This document shows positions 39,406 to 48,575 of a DNA stretch of 64,000 nt, one piece after another (the first letter of the stretch is position 1; each line of letters begins with the position of its first letter). The notes under the pieces were generated by a model. The model worked only from the letters and a program-made list of their open reading frames with translations, was not told the origin of the DNA and made no database searches. Source of the stretch: Gordonia westfalica. GTDB taxonomy: Bacteria; Actinomycetota; Actinomycetes; Mycobacteriales; Mycobacteriaceae. The stretch covers positions 992,001 through 1,056,000 of the forward strand of contig NZ_FNLM01000036.1 in NCBI RefSeq assembly GCF_900105725.1, written 5' to 3'. The translations under genes were made by a program, and so were the position numbers.

Positions 39406-39795
39406 GACGGTCCTTCCCTCGCGGAAGTCGTGTGGCCGCGGTCGGTGAGATGTGGGTACTACGTGAAACGACGGGAACGTGAATCGACGGGTATTTCCTC
39501 GTTTTTCCCGAAATGTGCCGATGGTGTCCGCGCGGTCTCGGCGTGGATGTTCGGCGACGTCATTCTTACAGATTTCGACAATGTCGGCAGATCGGGGTCG
39601 ATGCGAATCCGCGAGAATCGCCGCTTCCGGACACCAAGCGCGGGTCGCGGCCGCCGATCCCGTCCGAAAGTTGCTCTTCTGGTGGGTGTCGGGTCGTCGG
39701 CTCACCTCGAGTTGCCGGTTTGTATATGAAACCGCTGCGGCAGTCGGTGAGTTGGGTAACCAAGATAACTATGTTGCCCGACCTCGGACCGTCAG

Positions 39796-40907
39796 ATGTT
39801 CCGCAGGCTGCCGCCGCGAACCGGCCGGCAGATGTTCGAGAACGCCCTCGACAACGGTCTGGACGCCATCGACAATCCGCCGGATGAACTCGTCGCGCTC
39901 TTCGAGCACATCGACAATCCGCCGGCCTGGATCACCAGGGAGCGCGTCGACCGTGGCGCGATCGTCGCCAACGAGGTGAGCCCGGCAGGCAAGGCGTCGC
40001 TGATCTTCCTCAACACCCTGGCCACCGTGCAGGGCGGTTCGGTGGGGGATGCGGTCGGGACCATGGGGCGCATGCAGCGCAACATGATCAACCGGTCGCT
40101 GGAGTCCGCCGAGTTCTGGTTGCACCTGCCGGCTCCCGGCGCGCTGGATCGTTTCGGTACGGCGTTCAAGAACGCCGTCCGGGTGCGGCTGATGCACGCA
40201 CAGGCTCGTGTCATGCTGCGTAGGAAATGGGGCGAGGAGTGGGTCGCCCAGCACGGCGGGCCGATCTCGAACGCCGAGATGTCCGGCGGCATACCGTCGT
40301 TCGGGGTCGCCAACCTGATGTACGACATCAACTACGGTCGCCACTACGACTACCGGGACCTCGAGGATCTCAACATCTTCTGGTCGTACATCGGTCACAT
40401 CATGGGCATCCGTGAGGCGATGATCCCGCGCACGTTCGGCGAGGCGGTGGAGCTACTGGACTACGGCTATGCGGTGATGGAGCCGCCGTCGGAGTTCTCC
40501 GAGGCACTCAACGAGGTCTCCGAGATGATGCTCAACACCCTCATGGACAAGGTGCGGGTTCCGCTGATCGACGCACAGGTGAAGTCGGCGATCCATCAGA
40601 CGCTGCACGGCCTGTATTTCTTCATCGGCGGCACGTTCCTCGGGAAGCGCATCACGGGCACCCCGAGCCGACCCGGATCGGACGCATCGCACCGAAACTC
40701 ATCACCGCGCAGGCGAAGCTCGCGAATCTGGACCGGCGCATCCCCGGCTATTGGAAGCGGGCGGACAAGCGTCGCGCCAACGGCGACACCTGCTGGGCCG
40801 TCATGCACGACGCCTTCACCAAGCCGGCCGCCGAGCAGGACGGCGGGCGCGGTCCCACCTTCGCCCACCACGACAAGCGGGTCGAGGCCCTCGGCAAGGC
40901 CGGCTGA
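39796..40907 (+). CDS. MpaB/Lcp-like (DUF2236) oxygenase, apparent frameshift near base 40661
   Basis: This would encode about 371 residues. ER-bound/latex-clearing-type oxygenases of this family bind heme through a His; here FWSYIGHIMGIREAMIP holds the likely ligand. N-terminal HIDNPPAWITRERVDRG and later EMSGGIPSFGVANLMYDINY are family-like. At GKRITGT the first frame turns to low-complexity Ser/Arg/Pro sequence, while the frame one base back continues as PTRIGRIAPKLITAQAKLAN to a stop at 40907 with HDKRVEALGKAG. Four C (40661-40664) in place of five would explain it. In the frame as given, the first frame runs to 40962. Substrate unknown; Gordonia uses relatives in rubber breakdown. Confidence 0.75.
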
Positions 40908-41003
40908 GAGGAGCGGGCGAGGCCGGCAGAGAGTCGCTGCGGCGGGAGTGCGACCCGGTTAGTCTGATTCGCGACGCAGGCCGCCGACCAGACCGGGGAT
41001 CCC

Positions 41004-41870
41004 ATGCCGACGGTGATCGCGACCATCAGCCTCAAGGGCGGGGTCGGGAAGACCACGCTCGCGGCCGGTCTCGCCGATTTCCTCGCCGGCGTCTTCGGCA
41101 AGAAGGTGCTCCTCGTCGACCTCGACGCCCAGACCAATCTCACGACGATGATGATCGGGGAGAAGGGCTGGGAGGCCTGCAATGTCCGCGGACACACCGT
41201 CGCGACCCTGTTCGCCGACGTCCTCGACGGCACCCGGCGCTTCGATCTCGAGAGCACAGTTCAACGCGATGTCTCCTCGGTCGACGGGCTTACCGGGATC
41301 GATCTCCTCCCGTCGTCGCTCGACCTGATCGACCTGCAGGAGGAGATGAGTGCGCGTCGTGTGGCCGCCGACGACCATCTCGCGGCGGTCGAGGTGCTGC
41401 GGGGAGCGTTGGCCCCGATCATGTCCCGGTACGACTATGTGTTGATCGACTGTCCGCCGAACGTCGGTCCGTTCAGCCTCAACGGATTGTTCCTGGCGGG
41501 CGGCTATCTCATTCCGACGATCCCGGATGTGTTGTCCACCTATGCGATTCCGCACATTCAGCGGCAGGTCGTGGAATTCGGTGCCGAGATCGGCCGCACC
41601 ATAGTCGAATTGGGTGTCGTCATCACGAAGTACCGTGCGTCGTCGTCGCTGCACCGGGACACCGTCCATCGCCTCCGTCGCGATCCGACGATCCAGAATA
41701 TCCTGCCGGCCTACCTCCATGAGGCCAACGCGATCGGCGCGGCCGCCGACCACACCCGGTGGTCGAGCCTGCACGCGAAATACGGATATCACGGGCACTA
41801 CGAACAGTTTCGCGATCTGACTCGCGCGGTCATGGTCGAGGCCGAGGCGAAACTGATGCCGATCGGCTGA
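41004..41870 (+). CDS. ParA-family ATPase without a linked ParB
   Basis: This encodes 288 residues. Deviant Walker A: KGGVGKTTLAAGLADFL; Walker A' in VLLVDLDAQTNL; Walker B in YVLIDCPPNVG. These dimerising ATPases position plasmids, chromosomes or large protein complexes. The C-terminal half (ITKYRASSSLHRDTVHRL, then HEANAIGAAADHTRW) is unusual for a chromosomal ParA. There is no ParB-like gene or parS-like repeat beside it. It may position another cargo, or be a plasmid relic. ATG 41004. Confidence 0.85.
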   Translation: MPTVIATISLKGGVGKTTLAAGLADFLAGVFGKKVLLVDLDAQTNLTTMMIGEKGWEACNVRGHTVATLFADVLDGTRRFDLESTVQRDVSSVDGLTGIDLLPSSLDLIDLQEEMSARRVAADDHLAAVEVLRGALAPIMSRYDYVLIDCPPNVGPFSLNGLFLAGGYLIPTIPDVLSTYAIPHIQRQVVEFGAEIGRTIVELGVVITKYRASSSLHRDTVHRLRRDPTIQNILPAYLHEANAIGAAADHTRWSSLHAKYGYHGHYEQFRDLTRAVMVEAEAKLMPIG

Positions 41871-41993
41871 GGTGGTCTCGCCGTGTGCCAAAGGACCCGA
41901 GAATACGGACATTTGCGTGCCAACCCCCAGCTCAAGGGCTAGATTCTTCTCAGTCCGCCACCCGGCGGCGTTCACGACTGCCCAGGAGTTCCC

Positions 41994-42443
41994 ATGATGA
42001 ACAAGGCGCACATCGCTTCAATCCTCGGCGCGGCGGCGCTGGCCGTGGCCGTCACCGCGTGCGGATCGGACGACTCGGGATCCGGGAGTGCCGACGGTGA
42101 GGCATCGGTGACCGTCGACGGCAAGGAGGTGGACCTGGCGGACAATTCGGTCGGCTGCACCGACGCCGGCGGCAAGGTGACCATCGGTATCGGTTCCGGC
42201 TCGGGGACATCCGGCGTCGGTGTGGTGCTGACATCGGGCGATTCGCCGGAGGTGGAATCGGTCGGCCTCGGGTCCGTGGATGGTGTCACGCTGGGATTCC
42301 AGATGGGAGGGGGCGACGGCAAGGCCGAGGTCACCAAGGACGGTAAGACCTACACGATCACCGGGGAGGCCACCGGTATCGATCTCGCCAACCCGACCCA
42401 GAGGGTCACCAAGCCGTATGAGATCAAGGTGACCTGCCCCTGA
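41994..42443 (+). CDS. LpqH-like (19-kDa antigen family) lipoprotein
   Basis: This encodes 149 residues: a signal peptide with lipobox VTAC (the Cys follows residues 20-22), then a Gly/Ser linker and a beta-rich domain with EASVTVDGKEVDLADNSVGC and a final Cys (IKVTCP). The 19-kDa lipoprotein LpqH of mycobacteria has this order, with a disulfide between the two Cys. Expected on the outer face of the plasma membrane. Function unknown. Confidence 0.85.
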   Translation: MMNKAHIASILGAAALAVAVTACGSDDSGSGSADGEASVTVDGKEVDLADNSVGCTDAGGKVTIGIGSGSGTSGVGVVLTSGDSPEVESVGLGSVDGVTLGFQMGGGDGKAEVTKDGKTYTITGEATGIDLANPTQRVTKPYEIKVTCP

Positions 42444-42540
42444 CCTCGCGGCTCTCCCGGGACCGGGCCCTTCGCTGCCGACGAAGGTCTCGGCATGAGG
42501 TGTCCGAGGGTCTCGATGTGCATACGGATCAACCGGTCAG

Positions 42541-42566
42541 GTTTGAAACGTGTGCGCCCTGGGTAC
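42541..42566 (+). promoter_or_regulatory. SigF/SigB-type stress promoter
   Basis: GTTT (42541) and GGGTAC (42561) are spaced by 16 bases, matching the GTTT-N15-17-GGGTAT promoter consensus of actinobacterial SigF-type factors. It sits 83 bases before the GlsB-type gene start. Confidence 0.65.
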
Positions 42567-42648
42567 GTTCCGTGTTGTAGCAATCGAACGATCTGGACGA
42601 TTCGGACGATTTACACACGCAGGATCAACAAAGACCTAGGAGGAAGAC

Positions 42649-42924
42649 ATGCTGGGAATTGGCATCATTGCGTGGATCATCATCGGTGGCCTGGCCGGCT
42701 GGATCGCCAGCAAGATCATGAAGACCGATGCGCAGCAGGGCATCATCCTCAACATCGTGGTCGGAGTCATCGGCGGCCTCCTCGGAGGCTTCATCCTGAA
42801 ACTGTTCGGCGTCGATGTCGAAGGCGCCGGATGGATCTTCAGCTTCATCACCTGCCTGGCCGGCGCGTGCATCCTGCTGTTCCTGGTCAAGCTCGTGACC
42901 GGGCGCGGCCGGACTCGCGTCTGA
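42649..42924 (+). CDS. GlsB/YeaQ/YmgE-family stress-response membrane protein
   Basis: This encodes 91 residues with three hydrophobic helices: IGIIAWIIIGGLAGWIASKI, then IILNIVVGVIGGLLGGFIL and FSFITCLAGACILLFLVKL. The TM1-GWIAS and IVVGVIGGLLGG signature is that of transglycosylase-associated/GlsB proteins, which rise in general stress. ATG 42649 is preceded by AGGAGG. A SigF-type promoter lies upstream, in agreement with this. Confidence 0.9.
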   Translation: MLGIGIIAWIIIGGLAGWIASKIMKTDAQQGIILNIVVGVIGGLLGGFILKLFGVDVEGAGWIFSFITCLAGACILLFLVKLVTGRGRTRV

Positions 42925-43049
42925 TCGCAGCACCCCCGAACCCCGCCCCGGAACCCGACGCACCCCGCGTCGGACCGGGGCGGTGCCGTTCGCCGGTGCG
43001 TACGTTGGGAGTTGTACGTGCGTTCCTCGACTTCGAAAGTGAGCAACCA

Positions 43050-43703
43050 GTGACCCGAGTGGCCATCATCGGTGGACACGGCAAGATCGCGCTGCGCCTG
43101 GCGAAGATCTTGACCGACCGAGGCGATCAGGTGACCTCGATCATCCGCAATCCCGAACACGCACAAGACGTCGCCGACACCGGTGCGGTCCCCGTCGTGG
43201 CCGACGTGGAGACCCTCGACACCACCGGGATCGCCACGGCGATCTCCGAGCACGACGCCGTCGTCTGGTCGGCGGGTGCCGGCGGTGGCGACCCGGCGCG
43301 GACGTATGCCGTCGATCGCGACGCCGCGATCCGTTCAATGGATGCCGCGGCGAAGGTCGGGATCAACCGGTACGTGATGGTCTCCTACTTCGGTGCCGGT
43401 CCGGATCACGGGGTTCCCGAGGACAATTCGTTCCACGCGTACGCCGAGGCCAAGGCGGCCGCCGACACCTACCTGAAGTCCGGAGACCTCGACTGGACGA
43501 TCCTGGGCCCCAGCCGGCTCACCGACGAGCCCGGAACGGGGAGAATCGACGTCGGCGGGACCCGCGGCGGTGGTGACGAGGTAAGCCGCGACAACGTCGC
43601 CGCGGTCGCCGCAGCCGTTCTCGCCGAACCCGCGACCGTGCGCAAGGTCATCGAGTTCAACGACGGGGACACCCCGATCACCGACGCGGTCGCACAGGTC
43701 TGA
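43050..43703 (+). CDS. NAD(P)-binding SDR-extended (NmrA/YwnB-like) protein
   Basis: This encodes 217 residues: VAIIGGHGKIALRLAKIL (GxxGxxG cofactor loop), IIRNPEHAQDV, VWSAGAGGGDP, YFGAGPDHGVPEDNSFHAYA, and DLDWTILGPSRLTDEPGTG. This is a short NmrA/YwnB-type protein that binds NAD(P) and may act as a redox sensor or reductase. GTG 43050 is chosen. The substrate is unknown. Confidence 0.82.
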   Translation: MTRVAIIGGHGKIALRLAKILTDRGDQVTSIIRNPEHAQDVADTGAVPVVADVETLDTTGIATAISEHDAVVWSAGAGGGDPARTYAVDRDAAIRSMDAAAKVGINRYVMVSYFGAGPDHGVPEDNSFHAYAEAKAAADTYLKSGDLDWTILGPSRLTDEPGTGRIDVGGTRGGGDEVSRDNVAAVAAAVLAEPATVRKVIEFNDGDTPITDAVAQV

Positions 43704-43707
43704 CGCC

Positions 43708-45126
43708 ATGCCCGCGCGTGCGGACGCCCTGCTGACGCAACTGCGGGACGCGGTCGGCGAGGGCAACGTCCTCACCGACCCCGACACCATCGAGGGTTTC
43801 CTCGTGGACTGGACCGGCCGATACCGGGGTGAGGCGGATGCGGTGGTGCGGCCGCGCACCACCGAGGAGGTCTCCCGGGTGGTCGGCGAATGCGCCTCCG
43901 TCGGCGCCCGAATCTGCGTGCAGGGCGGGAACACCGGGCTGGTGGGCGGGTCGGTGCCACCGGCGCGCGACGACACCGGAGCGCCGGTGATCGTGCTGTC
44001 GACGGCCAGGATGACCGACATCGACGAGGTCGACACGGTCGGCCGCTGCGTCGGCGCGCAGGCCGGTGCGACCGTCGACGCCATCGACACGCACGCCGGC
44101 AAGGTGGGGCTCGCGTTTCCCGTCGACCTCGCCTCGCGGGAGTCGGCCACCGCCGGGGGAGTCGTCTCGACAAATGCCGGTGGCATCCGGATGATCCGCC
44201 GCGGCAACGCACGTTCGCAGGTACTCGGGATCGAGGCGGTCCTCGCCGACGGTCGCATACTGCGGCGGTGGACCTCCCTGGTCAAAGACAATGTGGGATA
44301 CGACCTTCCGGCACTCCTGGCCGGCAGCGAGGGCACCCTGGCGGTCATCACCCGCGTGTTGTTCGAACTCGTCGTACCGCCGTCGGCCGCGACCGTCGCG
44401 GTCGCCGCTGTCCAGCACGTCGAGAACGCCATCGGACTGATCGGGGCGGCGTCCTCACGCGGTCTCACCGTCGAGGCCGCCGAGCTGATGACCGAGGCCG
44501 GCATCGAACTCGTCCACGAACACGGACAGCGTCGGCCGACCGCGACGCCGGGGCCCTTCTACGTCCTCATCGAGGTGTCCGGGGTCGGTGACATCGAGTC
44601 GACGATGGCCGAACTGCTCGGCGTCACCGACGGACTCGTCGACGCCGTGCTCGAGCCCGCGCCCGCCCGCGCGCTCTGGGGCGCGCGCGAGAGCCACACC
44701 GAGACCATCGCACGGTCGAGTCGGACGCCGGTGGTCAAACTCGACATCTCGGTGCCCATCCGCGCGCTGCCGGAGGCATTCGCCGAACTGGCCGAAGTCG
44801 GCGAGTTGAGTGACTTCCCCTGTCGCCCGATTCTTTTCGGACACGTGGGCGACGGCAACGTCCATGTGAACCTGCTGGATGTCCCCGAGGAGCACGCCGG
44901 TGCGGTCACCGACCGGGTGTACGGGATCGTCGCGGCCAACGGCGGGTCGATCAGCGCCGAACACGGCATCGGCCGTGCCAAGACGGCCTGGACGCACCTC
45001 GGCCGGTCCGACGTCGACCTCGACACGATGCGCGCGGTCAAGGCGGCCTTCGACCCGCAGGGGTTGCTGAATCCGGGTGTTCTCTTCGGTCCTCCCGCAC
45101 AGGGAGCAGACCCGGCTGAATCCTGA
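43708..45126 (+). CDS. GlcD-type FAD-dependent D-2-hydroxyacid dehydrogenase
   Basis: This encodes 472 residues of the VAO/GlcD family that oxidise D-lactate, glycolate or D-2-hydroxyglutarate. FAD site: VQGGNTGLVGGSVPP, ESATAGGVVSTNAGG and GSEGTLAVITRVLF. Metal-binding C-terminal site: FGHVGDGNVHVN and EHGIGRAKT. The gene starts four bases after the preceding stop, ATG 43708. No separate Fe-S partner gene is present, so it is probably a single-subunit type. Confidence 0.9.
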   Translation: MPARADALLTQLRDAVGEGNVLTDPDTIEGFLVDWTGRYRGEADAVVRPRTTEEVSRVVGECASVGARICVQGGNTGLVGGSVPPARDDTGAPVIVLSTARMTDIDEVDTVGRCVGAQAGATVDAIDTHAGKVGLAFPVDLASRESATAGGVVSTNAGGIRMIRRGNARSQVLGIEAVLADGRILRRWTSLVKDNVGYDLPALLAGSEGTLAVITRVLFELVVPPSAATVAVAAVQHVENAIGLIGAASSRGLTVEAAELMTEAGIELVHEHGQRRPTATPGPFYVLIEVSGVGDIESTMAELLGVTDGLVDAVLEPAPARALWGARESHTETIARSSRTPVVKLDISVPIRALPEAFAELAEVGELSDFPCRPILFGHVGDGNVHVNLLDVPEEHAGAVTDRVYGIVAANGGSISAEHGIGRAKTAWTHLGRSDVDLDTMRAVKAAFDPQGLLNPGVLFGPPAQGADPAES

Positions 45127-45138
45127 GACGATGACTCC

Positions 45139-47280
45139 GTGGCTGACGTGAACCCCGAGAGGTTGACCGAACTGGCGCATCGTCACGGTGTGGCCACCAG
45201 CTATGTGGGCTGGGACGAGGAGACGCACGACGTGAGCCCGGAGACGCTGATCGCCGTGCTCGCCGCGCTCGACGTCGCCGCGGATTCACCCGAGACGGTC
45301 GAGGAGTCGATTCGCGAGGTCGACGAGCGGCCGTGGCGCGAGTTCGTTCCCGCGGTCACCGTCGTGACCGAGGGGACCGGCAGCACCTTCTGCATCCATG
45401 TCCCGCACGGGAATCTGGTGAAGGTGTGGATCGCCACCGAGGACGGCCGCGACGTCGCCCCCGAACAACTCGATGTGTGGGTGGATCCGCGCGAGATCGA
45501 CGGCGCGCTCGTCGGTCGCGCCACCTTCGCGATCCCGGACGGCCTCGAACCCGGGTACCACAAGATCAAGGCTCTGAACCTCGACGACTCGACGGCGTCG
45601 AGCGGATCGCTGATCGTCACCCCGCGCCGGTTGCACACCGCGGATCGCCTGCTCGGGCGGCAGCGCTGGGGGCTGGCCGTGCAGTTGTACTCGATCCGTT
45701 CGGCGGATTCGTGGGGCGTCGGCGACTTCGCCGACCTGACCGGGGTCTGCGAGGTGGCGGGCAGCTCCTACGGTGCCGATTTCGTGCAGGTCAACCCGTT
45801 GCACGCGGCGCAGCCGCACCCCCCGATCGAGGCGTCGCCGTATCTGCCGGTCACCCGCCGGTTCCTCAACCCGATCTACATCCGCGTCACCGACATCCCC
45901 GAACTCGACGGACTGTCGAAGGCCCAACGCAAGTGGGTGGGCAAACTCGCCCGCGGGTTCATGGGCGAGAACACCGCCACCGACAAGATCCGGCGCAACA
46001 AGTCCTACCGGGCCAAGCTCGAAGCCCTCGAACTGATCTACGACGTGCCGTTGAGTCCCGCGCGCAAGACGGCCCTGCGGGAGTTCCGGCAACGGGAGGG
46101 CAAGGGCCTCAAACGTTTCGCCACCTGGTGCGCGCTGGCCGAACGCTACGACGCCGGCGACCCCCGCTGGCAGGACAAATTCCTCGATCCCACCTACGTG
46201 AAGAAGAAGCGGCGAAAGCTGGCCCGGCGCGTCGACTTCCACATGTGGCTGCAATGGATCTGCGACGAACAGCTCGCCACCGCGGCGCACGCGGCGAAGT
46301 CCGCCGGGATGTCGATCGGGGTCATGGCCGACCTCGCCGTGGGTGTGGGCAGGCACAGTGCCGACGCCTGGGCGCTCGGCCACGTGCTCGCGTCGGGGGC
46401 GACGGTGGGCGCGCCGCCGGACGGCTTCAATCAGCAGGGGCAGGGCTGGGATCAGCCGCCCTGGCATCCGCGTCGTCTCGCCGAGGCCGGTTACGAGCCC
46501 TACCGCGACATGCTCCGCACCGTGCTGCGGCATGCCGGTGGGGTCCGCGTCGACCACATCCTGGGCCTGTTCCGGCTCTGGTGGATTCCCGACGGCATGG
46601 GTCCGGCCGGCGGCACCTACGTGCGCTATGACAGCGAGGCCCTCATCGGCATCCTGGCGCTCGAAGCGCTGCGGGCCGATGCGGTGGTCGTCGGTGAGGA
46701 CCTCGGAGTATTCGAACCGACGGTGCAGGAGACGTTGCGCGAGCGCGGAATCCTGGGCACCTCGATCCTGTGGTTCGAGCAGGACCGCAATGCCGCGATC
46801 GCGCCGGAACGCTACCGCGAACTGTGCCTGACGTCGGTGACGACGCACGACCTGCCGCCGACGTCGGGGTACCTGGCCGGCGACCACATCGAACTGCGAG
46901 CGCGGTTGGGTCTGCTCGAGACGGGCGAGGCGGCCGAACGGGAGCGCAACGAACGCGAACGTGACGCCGTCCTCGAACTCGCCTACGAGCGTGGCCTGCT
47001 GTCGCGGGACACCCCGCTGTCGGATCCGAAGGTCGTCGACGCCCTGTATGCCGTCATCGCGCAGACGCCGTCGGTGCTGCTGAGCGTGGCGCTGGTGGAT
47101 GCGGTGGGGGAGCGACGGATTCAGAACCAGCCCGGTACCAACGCCCGGCAGTACCCGAACTGGTGCATCCCGCTGGCCAACGCCGACGGCGAGGTGGTGC
47201 TCGTCGAGGACCTCGTCAGCAGCACGCGGTTCCGACGGTTGGTGAACGTGCTCAACGAGTCGGGCGTTCCAGGCGCCTGA
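45139..47280 (+). CDS. malQ: 4-alpha-glucanotransferase (amylomaltase)
   Basis: This encodes 713 residues of glycoside hydrolase family 77. It remodels maltodextrins by moving glucan segments. Catalytic residues are visible in GGVRVDHILGLFRLWW (nucleophile Asp of RxDH), VVVGEDLG (general-acid Glu) and TTHDLPPTSGYLAG (third acidic). The N-terminal region (residues 1-150) is an actinobacterial beta-domain. Length is normal. GTG 45139 follows the flavoprotein stop closely. The last 29 bases overlap the convergent MFS gene. Confidence 0.94.
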   Translation: MADVNPERLTELAHRHGVATSYVGWDEETHDVSPETLIAVLAALDVAADSPETVEESIREVDERPWREFVPAVTVVTEGTGSTFCIHVPHGNLVKVWIATEDGRDVAPEQLDVWVDPREIDGALVGRATFAIPDGLEPGYHKIKALNLDDSTASSGSLIVTPRRLHTADRLLGRQRWGLAVQLYSIRSADSWGVGDFADLTGVCEVAGSSYGADFVQVNPLHAAQPHPPIEASPYLPVTRRFLNPIYIRVTDIPELDGLSKAQRKWVGKLARGFMGENTATDKIRRNKSYRAKLEALELIYDVPLSPARKTALREFRQREGKGLKRFATWCALAERYDAGDPRWQDKFLDPTYVKKKRRKLARRVDFHMWLQWICDEQLATAAHAAKSAGMSIGVMADLAVGVGRHSADAWALGHVLASGATVGAPPDGFNQQGQGWDQPPWHPRRLAEAGYEPYRDMLRTVLRHAGGVRVDHILGLFRLWWIPDGMGPAGGTYVRYDSEALIGILALEALRADAVVVGEDLGVFEPTVQETLRERGILGTSILWFEQDRNAAIAPERYRELCLTSVTTHDLPPTSGYLAGDHIELRARLGLLETGEAAERERNERERDAVLELAYERGLLSRDTPLSDPKVVDALYAVIAQTPSVLLSVALVDAVGERRIQNQPGTNARQYPNWCIPLANADGEVVLVEDLVSSTRFRRLVNVLNESGVPGA

Positions 47281-48472
47281 CGGCGATGATGGTCAGGATC
47301 AGCGCGATCAGGGACAGTGCGGCGACACCACAGTTCAGCGCGATGCCTGCGGGACGCAGTCCCCATCTGTCGGCGGCCATGCCCTGCGCGATGATCGGGA
47401 TCGAGATCGCGACGTAGGCGACGACGAAGAAGGTCGAGGTGACCTCGGCGCGACGCGCCGGCGGGCTCGCGGCGACCACCGACGCCAGCCCCTTGCTGAA
47501 CGACATCCCCTGGCCGATTCCGCAGACGATGGCGCCGAGGAACAGCGCCGCCAGCGAATTGATGACCATGCCCAGGATCGACAGTCCCGAGCCGGCGATG
47601 AGGACCGCGCATCCCGCGATCAGAGCGGGTTCGGTGGTCATGCGGCGCACGATGATCTGGGTCGCGGCCGACGCCGAGAACAGGGCGAAGACCAGCACCC
47701 CGATCAGTGCGTCGTTGTCGATGCCGAGTTCGTGGGTGACGAATGTCGGCATCACCCCGGTGAAGGTCCCGAGGACGGCGAAGCCGGCGAACGCGGCGAT
47801 GGCCGCGCGGGTGAAGACCCCGCGCATGGCGGTGGGGACGGACAGGCGCTGCACGCGCAGCCGGGCCCCGGGTTGCACGTCGACCGTCTCCCGCAGGCGC
47901 CAGATGCCGATGAAGACGAGTGCCAGCAGGGCGAGATCGATGATGAAGACGGTTCGCAGTGGCGCGCCGACGTACTGGGCGAGAAGGCCTGCGAGCAACG
48001 GTCCCAACCCCAGGCCGCCGATGTTTGCGGCCGTCGCGACCGCTGGGGCACGGTCCTTCCACGACGGCGGGGCCAGCTCGATGACGGCGTTGGTCGCCGC
48101 GCCGGCGTAGATACCCGCCGAGAGTCCGGAGAGGACGCGCCCGACCATGAGCTGCCACACCGGCCCCGCCGTCAGGAACACGACGGCGCTGATCGCCGAG
48201 AGTGCGGCTCCGGCGATGAGCAGTTTGCGACGCCCGACGACGTCGGACCACTGGCCGAAGGTGACGAGCGCGGCGATCACCCCGGCGGCGTACACCGCGA
48301 AGATGAGTGTCGTGGTCATGACGCCGAAATCGAGTTCCGCACCGTAGGTCGAGTACAGCGGGGTCGGCAGGGTGGTGCCCAGCATGACCACTGCGAACGC
48401 ATAGACGGCCGCGAGGAACGACGCGCCGGACGCGGTGCGGGCACTGGCACTGGCACTGCTCGGCTTGGTCAC
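47252..48472 (-). CDS. MFS transporter (drug/metabolite exporter-like)
   Basis: This encodes 406 residues, 12 predicted helices. The MFS loop signature GQWSDVVGRRKLLIAG follows TM2, and a weaker repeat falls at IIVRRMTTEPALIAG before TM8. Residue pattern is of the 12-helix efflux group. No substrate evidence. GTG 48472. It converges with malQ and lies divergently from the ATP-grasp gene. Confidence 0.85.
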   Translation of the reverse strand: MTKPSSASASARTASGASFLAAVYAFAVVMLGTTLPTPLYSTYGAELDFGVMTTTLIFAVYAAGVIAALVTFGQWSDVVGRRKLLIAGAALSAISAVVFLTAGPVWQLMVGRVLSGLSAGIYAGAATNAVIELAPPSWKDRAPAVATAANIGGLGLGPLLAGLLAQYVGAPLRTVFIIDLALLALVFIGIWRLRETVDVQPGARLRVQRLSVPTAMRGVFTRAAIAAFAGFAVLGTFTGVMPTFVTHELGIDNDALIGVLVFALFSASAATQIIVRRMTTEPALIAGCAVLIAGSGLSILGMVINSLAALFLGAIVCGIGQGMSFSKGLASVVAASPPARRAEVTSTFFVVAYVAISIPIIAQGMAADRWGLRPAGIALNCGVAALSLIALILTIIAVRRLERPTR

Positions 48473-48575
48473 CCCTAGACGGTACGCCCAGTCCATCGAT
48501 GATCTCCGGGGACCGGCTGCGCCGGAAACGGCGCAATCCCGACGCGGGGAGAATCGCGTCGCTACCGTCGTTGGC

